Shown piece after piece: positions 57,813 through 64,000 of a DNA stretch of 64,000 nucleotides. The notes under the pieces were generated by a model. The model did not search any database. It was not told where the DNA came from and saw nothing but the letters and a program-made list of their open reading frames with translations. Within the stretch, counting starts at the first letter, position 1. Each line of letters opens with the position of its first letter. A program made the position numbers and the translations under genes. Origin of the DNA: Sinobacterium norvegicum (GTDB taxonomy: Bacteria; Pseudomonadota; Gammaproteobacteria; Pseudomonadales; Sinobacteriaceae); contig NZ_CAKLPX010000002.1 in NCBI RefSeq assembly GCF_923077115.1, forward strand, positions 186,001 to 250,000, given 5' to 3'.

Positions 57813-59295
57813 TGAGGGCGGCGATTAAAACGAGGGCCATAAAGGCGGTAAGATAGCGTCCTATGCCGCTGTAAGGGCTGGTGGCATGATGACTGTGAAG
57901 CGTCACAACAGCACTGTCTTGCACGCCGGTGGCCAGTTGAGATGATGGGATTATTTTGCCGCTGGCCTTGGTGGCGACGCTGATGCCGCTGTTGGAAACA
58001 CGCAGCCAGGGCCGGCGGTATTCTACTGAGCGAAACAACCCCAGCGCTAAATGACTGACCGAGCCGCGACTGTCGTGGGCAAACCAACCGTCGTTGCTTT
58101 GGTTGATAATACTATCAAAATCATTTTTTTGAAAAAAATAATCAAACAGTATCTCGTAACAAATAGGCGTTGCCAGCGAGAAGTTGTCGTTCAGTATCAC
58201 CGAGCTATTTTCTGGCCCGGGCCGGTAATCCAGCGCCTGTGGAAACCATCTGCGCAAAGGTTTTAACTGTTGCTCAAACGGCAGGTATTCAAAAAAGGGC
58301 ACCAATATCTGCTTGTGATAATTGGCCAGTAATTTGCCATCACGGCCAATCAATTGATTGCTGTTGTAATAGCCCCGTTTGCCATCGTCATTGCGGGGGG
58401 CATAAACATAACCAGAGTTTAACAGCAGCGGCGTTTTCACCGTTGTCATCAGCCTGGTAACCATGGCGCGGTCGGCGATGTTTTCCTGCCATGAGAAGGC
58501 TGCAGGAAACTCTGGCCAAACTAACAGCTCAATTGTGGGGTGCTGTTGATAAAGTGCACCACTGAGCTCGGCCAAGCGATGGGTATCGCTGCTGCGCTGT
58601 AAGTTAGGTTGTATATAACCCACGGTGAGCGATTGATCAGCCTTGCTGTCATCAAACTGATGTAGTCGAAAGTAGCCGTAGCCGACAATAATCAAAATGC
58701 TGAGGGCGAGATTGGTTATCGCCTGTTGGCGCTGTTGCCCTTGCCAATTTGGCTTGATCAGAGCCGGCCACTGCAGGTTGATGAAGACGACAAAGAATGC
58801 CATTAGCGCGGGGCCAGCAATATCGGCTAACTGAATTACTAATGGGTATAAATACTGGCTATGGGCCACGGTACCCGGTATTAACGGCGTCAGTAGATCA
58901 ACACTGACGGCGAATAGCGCTGCCGCCGCCAATTGATTGAGACGGGGAGAATGAAAGCATTGTGCTGCGTGCCAGAAATACCCAATCAGCGCATAGGGCA
59001 GTGCCTGTATGAATGAAAGCGACAGCCACAGAGTGATGGCGACAAACAGCGAACTGCCGGTAAAGGCCATAATGGAGGGGATTAACCAGTGGATGGACCA
59101 GGACCACCAGAGTCCGCCAAACAGAAAAAAGCTGATTGCCGTCCGCCCGCGGTTCATCGATTGGCAGGCAACAAACAGCGGTGCCAGGGCAAACCACGAC
59201 AGCCAGGGCAGCGGCATGCCGGGATTACTCAGGCACAGCATGAAAACTGAGGCGGCAATCAGCGCCAGCTTAGCCTTTGTGGAGAGAGCAAACAC
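57778..59295 (-). CDS. lnt: Apolipoprotein N-acyltransferase
   Basis: The 505-residue inner-membrane enzyme adds the third acyl chain to lipoproteins. It has about seven membrane helices (to about residue 205) and a periplasmic nitrilase domain whose catalytic triad is visible: Glu262 in VWPEFPAAF, Lys328 in NYHKQILVPFFEYLPF and Cys379 in PICYEILF. These align well with Glu267, Lys335 and Cys387 of E. coli Lnt. In most gammaproteobacteria lnt is next to ybeX/corC and ybeY; here it is not, so this may be a second or relocated copy. Its 3' end overlaps the ankyrin gene by 35 bases. Confidence 0.92.
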   Translation of the reverse strand: MFALSTKAKLALIAASVFMLCLSNPGMPLPWLSWFALAPLFVACQSMNRGRTAISFFLFGGLWWSWSIHWLIPSIMAFTGSSLFVAITLWLSLSFIQALPYALIGYFWHAAQCFHSPRLNQLAAAALFAVSVDLLTPLIPGTVAHSQYLYPLVIQLADIAGPALMAFFVVFINLQWPALIKPNWQGQQRQQAITNLALSILIIVGYGYFRLHQFDDSKADQSLTVGYIQPNLQRSSDTHRLAELSGALYQQHPTIELLVWPEFPAAFSWQENIADRAMVTRLMTTVKTPLLLNSGYVYAPRNDDGKRGYYNSNQLIGRDGKLLANYHKQILVPFFEYLPFEQQLKPLRRWFPQALDYRPGPENSSVILNDNFSLATPICYEILFDYFFQKNDFDSIINQSNDGWFAHDSRGSVSHLALGLFRSVEYRRPWLRVSNSGISVATKASGKIIPSSQLATGVQDSAVVTLHSHHATSPYSGIGRYLTAFMALVLIAALTIARWRQQADQ

Positions 59296-59300
59296 CTGTT

Positions 59301-60557
59301 TTACCAGGCTGAGCCGGCGGTAATATAGTAGGCGGTTTCCTCGGGGCCTCGGGCGATATCGACGCCGGCTCTAAAGCCATAGCGCCGTGCAATCAAATAG
59401 CGAAAACCCAGCCCTTTGGCGACTTGTGAGCTGCTGTCGCCGATGTCGCTATAGCTTGACGCTGTTCTGCCGGCGCCAATAAAGCCGGTCAGTGTCCAGC
59501 GGAAATTGAGCAGATAACGGCCTTCTATTTCTGCCATGGTGGCGACATCGCCCTGATAGCGCATGGCCGGTATACCGCGCATATCTATATAGGGGTAGGA
59601 GTTGAGCGGGACGTTTTCTCCGTCGACGCTGTTGCTTTCGAGCCGCGCTCCCAGCCCCCATTTTTTACTCAGCGGCCAATAGTTGAGGCCTTTGAATTCG
59701 ACGCTGGTAAAGTCGGCGTCACTGCCAAAGAGTTCATCGTAGCGGGTGACGCGAACCTCATAGTTATAGCCCTTCTGTGGTGAGAAGACGTTGTCGCGGT
59801 TGTCGTAGAGAGCCAGCACACCGACCCCCGATAACGTAGTCTCTACGGATACGTCGTTAACTCGATTCAAAATCTGGTCGCAGGCAGGTTGGGCGAGACC
59901 GCAGTCGGCGGCCAGTTTTTTGTTGAGGCCAATCTCGGTAGTGGTGAACTGCTGTCGTACGCCGAGGAATACCTTGCTATCGGGCAGGCGAAATTTCAAA
60001 TTTTGAATTACCCCGTAGCCGCTGGTCTTAAAATTGAATTCGCGCTCGCCGATGCTATCGCCAAGAATGCTGCCGTCACTAAAATCGTTGTAGTAGTCAA
60101 GGTTGAAGTCGCCGTAGCCAAAAAAGCCCTCGTAGCGCACTGTGTCTTGCTTCCAAAAGCCGAAGTGGCCACCGCCGATAAACCATGAATCGTTGGCGGT
60201 ATAGGCGCCGGCAATGGCGCTGACGCTGGGTGGCAATAAATAGCGTTGGGCGTTTTCGGCGCCCTTGGCGGCTTCTACCCGTTGCTCTCGCTCCTCATCG
60301 GTCTCATGGAAGAACAGGCCAATCATGCCGAGGCCACCGCCACCGAGTGCGGGGTCGGTGATAATAATCGGCACCGGAAGAAAGCCATAGGCGTTTTCTG
60401 ACAGATAGTTACTGGCGTCAAACTTGCCGTCGTAGGCGTCGGTAAACATGTCTGTCATCATATCAGCGACGGCACCAGAGCTGAGTAGAACACTGCTGGC
60501 AGCAAGGGTGGCTGATGTGAGTAAGCGACGATGATTGAGGCGCATAGGTCGATCCAT
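59301..60557 (-). CDS. BamA/TamA-like outer-membrane beta-barrel protein
   Basis: The 418-residue product has a signal peptide (about residues 1-32, SSGAVA) and a mostly beta-strand remainder, with a C-terminal aromatic residue (ITAGSAW) as in outer-membrane barrels. RGIPAMRYQGD near residue 330 resembles the conserved loop-6 VRGF/RYRG motif of the bacterial surface antigen (D15) family. There are no POTRA domains: only about 60 residues precede the barrel (GFLPVPIIITDPALGGGGLGMIG). Function unknown. It lies five bases upstream of lnt on the same strand and is probably co-transcribed. Confidence 0.85.
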   Translation of the reverse strand: MDRPMRLNHRRLLTSATLAASSVLLSSGAVADMMTDMFTDAYDGKFDASNYLSENAYGFLPVPIIITDPALGGGGLGMIGLFFHETDEEREQRVEAAKGAENAQRYLLPPSVSAIAGAYTANDSWFIGGGHFGFWKQDTVRYEGFFGYGDFNLDYYNDFSDGSILGDSIGEREFNFKTSGYGVIQNLKFRLPDSKVFLGVRQQFTTTEIGLNKKLAADCGLAQPACDQILNRVNDVSVETTLSGVGVLALYDNRDNVFSPQKGYNYEVRVTRYDELFGSDADFTSVEFKGLNYWPLSKKWGLGARLESNSVDGENVPLNSYPYIDMRGIPAMRYQGDVATMAEIEGRYLLNFRWTLTGFIGAGRTASSYSDIGDSSSQVAKGLGFRYLIARRYGFRAGVDIARGPEETAYYITAGSAW

Positions 60558-60745
60558 GGATTATTCTTAATTTTTAATCAGTATGCCATGAAACAACGGG
60601 AAATCGAGTAAAAACGGCGGTTGCGCTCCGGTTGCTGATTAAACAACACAATGTTCACTATTTTGTGTGTTGTGCTGGGCTAAAATCGCCCTATGATGGA
60701 TGGCTATTGAATCTTTCATGCCAGCACAATAACAACGAGACCGCC

Positions 60746-62308
60746 ATGCAAAACAATATCGGATCACTGCTCAGCAAAAGAGCGCAGATCAGCGCCACGG
60801 TAGAAGCCTTTGTAGAGGTTGAGCGCAATCAACGTGTTACTTTTAGCGAGCTTAATGCACGTAGCAATCAAATTGCCAATGTACTCCTTCAGCGCGGAGT
60901 CAAACCGGGTGACAGAGTGGCAACACTGCTAAAAAATGGTGTTGAATTTATTGAAAATTATTTCGCTGTGGCCAAAATAGGGGCGGTACTGGTACCGATT
61001 AACTGGCGGTTGGTGGCCCCCGAAATTGGCTATATTCTCAGCGACAGTGGTGCTGAAACCGTGCTTTACGATGCCGAGTTTGACACTGTCGTCGGTCAGT
61101 TAGCGGGTGATAGCAGCGACTCATCGAACATCACGAGCTGGTTGCGGGTTAACGTGCCGGGTGTTGAGTCGCCATTAGCTGTTGCCCTCGATTATGCGGC
61201 GCTGACCGCCGAGGCACCCGACACAGAGCCGGCAATTGGCGCCGGTGATGACGACTTACTGTTTATTATGTATACCTCAGGTACCACCGGGCATCCTAAA
61301 GGCGTGATGCACAGCCATAACAACATGCTGTGGGCGCAATTGACCAGTCTGACCACTGCCGATATGCGCGGCGGTGACCGCTTCCTGCTGCCGCTGCCGA
61401 TGTTTCACGTCGGTTGCTTGGTGCCGGTCTCACAACTGGTACATCGCGCCGGCACCGGTATCATTATGCGCGACGTCGATATGGCCGTGATGTTCAAGGC
61501 TATTGAGCAGGAAAAGGTGACCATCTTTATGTCGGTGCCGGCACTGCTGCAGTTTATGTTGGTGACGCCAGAGCGTGAGCAATACAGCATGGAGACGGTG
61601 CGCTGGATTGCCACCGGCGCGGCGCCGGTGCCGGTATCGATGATAGAACAATGGAAAGCGTTAGGTATTGTGATCTATCAGGCCTATGGTCTGACGGAGT
61701 CCTGCGGCCCCGGTACTTTATTAAGCCCGGAAGATGCGGTGGAAAAAGTCGGCTCCTGTGGTCAACCGCAGATGCATACTGAGCTGAAGGTGATCGATGA
61801 TCAGGGTAATACTATTGAGCATGGTAGCGACCAGGTTGGTGAATTGTGTTTGGCTGGCGATCACATGATGTTGGGCTATTGGAATAAACCCGAGGCCACG
61901 GCAGAGGCCTTAATCGACGGCTGGCTGCATACCGGCGACCTGTGCACCATCGATAAAGACGGCTGCGTCTTCATCTGTGACCGTAAGAAAGACATGGTGA
62001 TTTCCGGCGGTGAAAACGTCTATCCGGCGGAGTTGGAAAACGTGTTAACCGGACACCCCGATGTTCAAGAGGTTGCCGTTATCGGTATCCCATCGAAAAA
62101 ATGGGGGGAGACGCCATTGGCAATAGTGGTGGCCGTCGCGGGGAAAAACCCTTCAATTGATGATTTAAAAGCCTACTGCAAGGAAAATCTTGCCGCCTAT
62201 AAGGTGCCGCAGTGTTATGAGTTTGTCGCCGCACTGCCGCGCAACGCCTCGGGCAAGTTATTAAAACAGGAGCTGCGCAAACAGTTTAATCAGCCCGCGC
62301 CGTTTTAG
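60746..62308 (+). CDS. Acyl-CoA synthetase (AMP-forming)
   Basis: The 520-residue product is an ANL-superfamily ligase that activates a carboxylic acid with ATP and CoA. Motifs are the P-loop YTSGTTGHPKGVMHSH (about residues 175-190), YGLTESCG (about 313-320), GWLHTGDL (about 392-399), DRKKDMVISGGENVYPAELEN and the catalytic lysine in NASGKLLKQEL near the C-terminus. The chain length or acid is not clear; it resembles long- or medium-chain types. I chose the ATG at 60746; an upstream frame from 60632 is unconserved. Followed by a terminator. Confidence 0.95.
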   Translation: MQNNIGSLLSKRAQISATVEAFVEVERNQRVTFSELNARSNQIANVLLQRGVKPGDRVATLLKNGVEFIENYFAVAKIGAVLVPINWRLVAPEIGYILSDSGAETVLYDAEFDTVVGQLAGDSSDSSNITSWLRVNVPGVESPLAVALDYAALTAEAPDTEPAIGAGDDDLLFIMYTSGTTGHPKGVMHSHNNMLWAQLTSLTTADMRGGDRFLLPLPMFHVGCLVPVSQLVHRAGTGIIMRDVDMAVMFKAIEQEKVTIFMSVPALLQFMLVTPEREQYSMETVRWIATGAAPVPVSMIEQWKALGIVIYQAYGLTESCGPGTLLSPEDAVEKVGSCGQPQMHTELKVIDDQGNTIEHGSDQVGELCLAGDHMMLGYWNKPEATAEALIDGWLHTGDLCTIDKDGCVFICDRKKDMVISGGENVYPAELENVLTGHPDVQEVAVIGIPSKKWGETPLAIVVAVAGKNPSIDDLKAYCKENLAAYKVPQCYEFVAALPRNASGKLLKQELRKQFNQPAPF

Positions 62309-62324
62309 ATTTTAAAAAAATAGT

Positions 62325-62360
62325 AAAGAAAAAAGGCCGCTTATCAGCGGCCTTTTTTAT
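62325..62360 (+). terminator. Intrinsic terminator after the acyl-CoA synthetase
   Basis: A perfect stem (GGCCGC / GCGGCC, extended by AAAA/TTTT) with a TTATCA loop and T6 tail. Confidence 0.93.
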
Positions 62361-62533
62361 GAGGGTATTGATCGGGGAAATCCGGCGATGGATCTGGCGC
62401 CTTAGTCAATACACGGAGTGGTTTTATTAAAAATTGTGAGGCCGTGTTTGAGCGCAGCGAGTTGCCGATCAATATTTTAATGAAAGCCGCGCAGTGTGTC
62501 GAGGCTGCCGCCCCGACCTTTAACTGGCTGACA

Positions 62534-63220
62534 CTAGCCCTCTGTTCTGCTCTCCTGCATCCGCTTCATACGCAGATAAGTATCGCGATTGATACTGATA
62601 AAAATCCCCTCGCAGCTGGCAGTTAACTCGCCATTGGCCCAGATCTCGGCGCCGAGGGTATTCTTGCGGCCATCGACCTTGATCACCTTGCCGGTAAATG
62701 TCAGCTCGGTGTTGAGTGGTGTTGGCTTGTGGTATTTCACCGTCAGCGTGCCTGTCATGCCGGGTTGCCCGGTTATTTTTTGGCCTACACCAAGGAATTG
62801 ATCGAACAGCGCGGCGACAAAACCACCGTGAACGCTGTTTGGTGGCCCCTCATACTGCCAGCCCATGGTGACGCTGCCATAAACACCGTTATCATCCATC
62901 CACACCATAATAGGGGCGGCGAGGGGGTTGGATTTGCCATCCAGCGGGTTGAGTTCATAGGCAATCGCGCCCATGTCACCATGGCCGCCGGCGGCTTCAA
63001 AGCTGGTGCGGCTATAGAGCCGTGGCAGTGCTGCCAGTTGTGCGGCCTGGCCTTCAATAGCCTCAGCAATAGCGTTGAGCTCAGCGGTGCCGCCAGTACA
63101 GGTGACGGAGGCATTGATCAGCTGGCGAGTGGCGTCGGCCAGTCGGCGTTTCGCTGCCCAGTGGTCATCGATCGGGGGGCGGAGATCTTCGTGGTCAAAG
63201 GGATAGTACTTCTCATTCAT
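62534..63220 (-). CDS. Hotdog-fold thioesterase family protein (PaaI-like)
   Basis: The 228-residue product is longer than a simple PaaI protein because of an N-terminal segment (about residues 1-90) of unknown role. The hotdog core at about 110-205 contains WQYEGPPNSVHGGFVAALFDQFLG, with the H-G-G motif and acidic residue of the PaaI type, and LTVKYHKPTPLNTELTFTGKV. It converges on the acyl-CoA synthetase gene, which suggests a link to acyl-CoA turnover. Substrate unknown. Confidence 0.87.
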   Translation of the reverse strand: MNEKYYPFDHEDLRPPIDDHWAAKRRLADATRQLINASVTCTGGTAELNAIAEAIEGQAAQLAALPRLYSRTSFEAAGGHGDMGAIAYELNPLDGKSNPLAAPIMVWMDDNGVYGSVTMGWQYEGPPNSVHGGFVAALFDQFLGVGQKITGQPGMTGTLTVKYHKPTPLNTELTFTGKVIKVDGRKNTLGAEIWANGELTASCEGIFISINRDTYLRMKRMQESRTEG

Positions 63221-63461
63221 AGGTCAGAGGCCAAATTAAGTGTTGGGCGATGAGTTTTAGTATTGGTTAACAGCGACAGAAAGTAACCATCTCTTAGGGT
63301 GGTGGCAAGGTTATATCAGTTTCGCTTATGGCATTATCAATAAGTTGAATTAGTCAAAATTAGTTGAGCGCAGTACCTTAGATAACAAGTCAGCCGAAAC
63401 GCAGCCTGGCAAGCTCACTACAGAGCACTATTCGATAAAGCGATACGCTTGGGAGTACATA
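63221..63461. promoter_or_regulatory. Promoter region of the thioesterase and the 49-residue peptide gene
   Basis: A divergent 241-base gap with TTGAAT (63345) and TTGAGC (63364) as possible -35 elements and a GATAAC (63381) as a weak -10. No regulator site is recognised. Confidence 0.35.
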
Positions 63462-63611
63462 ATGAAACTAATTATCAACAAGACTGCCAATGGCACTGTT
63501 AATTCTGCAACCAGCCAATGTGGCCGTTACGCCTGGCACTGTAAGCAGCCTGTTGCCAAGAAAAGCACCATTAAATCGAATATGAATCACGCGGCAGTCG
63601 TCAATAAATAA
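63462..63611 (+). CDS. Candidate 49-residue cationic peptide with a cysteine pair
   Basis: An ATG with a GGGAG ribosome binding site six bases upstream opens a 49-codon frame ending at TAA, followed after 23 bases by a clear intrinsic terminator. This makes a self-contained transcription unit. The peptide starts MKLIINKTANGTVNSATSQC and contains Cys20 and Cys27 in CGRYAWHC, then a lysine-rich tail. It has no signal peptide and no recognised family. It could be a small protein or part of a small RNA. Confidence 0.6.
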   Translation: MKLIINKTANGTVNSATSQCGRYAWHCKQPVAKKSTIKSNMNHAAVVNK

Positions 63612-63634
63612 GCCCGAGTAACACAACACAACAC

Positions 63635-63673
63635 GAAGGCAGTACTGTGAATAGCAGTGCTGCCTTTTTTCGT
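63635..63673 (+). terminator. Terminator after the 49-residue peptide gene
   Basis: GGCAGTACTG and CAGTGCTGCC (one G-T pair) form a 10-bp stem around TGAATAG, followed by TTTTTT. Confidence 0.9.
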
Positions 63674-64000
63674 TTATTACTGTGGTTTTTAGGTTTGTAA
63701 GATGGCGTTATCTTGATGGGTAAAGGTAATGGCCGGGGAAATAAATAAACGCGATACCGAGCAGGTAAATTATTCAGTCGATGAGTACCTCTCCGTTTTT
63801 GATGCCATGGTTTTCAAGGGTGATAGGCTTGTCGAATTGAGAGCTTAGGCCGAGCTTCAGCCATTTGATAGCAGCGATTGAACTCGATCGCTTTACTTAA
63901 TTTTACCTTTTTTGATTCGCTCCGAGTGGTGTCTGGTGGCAGTCTAACGCTGCGTAATCAGAGCGGCCGCCGGCAAGACGAACGAGGAGAATTGAGTGAT
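63674..64000 (+). other. End-of-window region with a possible next gene start
   Basis: This 327-base stretch has one weak 39-codon frame (63729-63848) that I do not trust. At the very end GAGGAG (63984-63989) lies six bases before a GTG at 63996, or nine before an ATG at 63999 if the next base is G, so a plus-strand gene probably begins here and runs out of the window. Confidence 0.45.

Noticed and set aside
62444-62626. A 60-codon plus-strand frame
   Set aside because: It overlaps the end of the thioesterase gene and has no ribosome binding site or family pattern.
63729-63848. A 39-codon frame at the end of the window
   Set aside because: The ribosome binding site is poorly spaced and the product has no recognisable feature.

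Overview
The window reads as a stretch of chromosome from a marine-type gammaproteobacterium. The order rho-ubiD / mrcA-pilMNOPQ-aroK-aroB-(SPOR protein)-gltB-gltD-hemE matches the backbone I know from Pseudomonas and its relatives. The biotin operon carries a BioH-BioC fusion, an arrangement I know from the Cellvibrio/Saccharophagus/Teredinibacter group. I therefore place it, by inference only, near the Cellvibrionales/Spongiibacterales. I see no rRNA, tRNA, CRISPR array, prophage or insertion sequence. Most of the window is housekeeping DNA.

Layout. 1-2156: the end of rho, then ubiD. 2209-5319 (minus): an exported lipoprotein and penicillin-binding protein 1A. 5494-13580: pilMNOPQ (type IV pilus assembly platform and secretin), aroK and aroB (shikimate pathway), and an ATPase with a C-terminal SPOR domain that carries a perfect 9-bp tandem repeat. 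13781-19714: glutamate synthase large and small subunits. 19847-22158: a PutP-type sodium symporter, a zinc-ribbon-like small protein, a possible 24-residue membrane peptide and a YacL-family protein. 22445-25144: hemE, facing cysE, which is coupled to a TrmB-like methyltransferase. 25406-27021: an AT-rich lipoprotein gene and a hexapeptide acyltransferase. 27044-30835 (minus): modABC molybdate transporter followed by the SrkA kinase. 30952-35184: thioesterase, comF, a YegD-type Hsp70 and an acyl-CoA carboxyltransferase. 35441-38016: feoAB behind a Fur box. 38222-42749: bioB-bioF-bioHC-bioD behind a BirA-type operator that overlaps a promoter. 42828-49447: asparaginase, small membrane proteins, an acyl-CoA dehydrogenase, a TauE permease, an SDR reductase and unknown proteins. 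49633-53810: a DsbA-like protein, a P450 and two cobalamin side-chain genes. 54119-57812: a secreted multidomain FAD oxidase and an exported ankyrin protein. 57778-63220: lnt, a BamA/TamA-like outer-membrane protein, an acyl-CoA synthetase and a thioesterase. 63462-63611: a free-standing gene for a 49-residue peptide.

How the parts fit. Several blocks are complete units: the pilus alignment complex, GOGAT, molybdate uptake, ferrous iron uptake and the core of biotin synthesis (bioA is not here). The acyl-CoA carboxyltransferase near the biotin genes belongs to a biotin-dependent enzyme class, but its biotin-carrying subunit is not in the window. The least ordinary part is 53.8-57.8 kb. There a secreted FAD oxidase has an N-terminal Fn3-like region, a cysteine knot-like motif and no visible histidine at the usual covalent-flavin site. 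It is followed by a periplasmic ankyrin protein. The other leads are regulatory: the BirA operator, the Fur box, a TTACCT palindrome and a 9-bp dyad. There are also two very small genes. I found no clearly new defence or mobile system.
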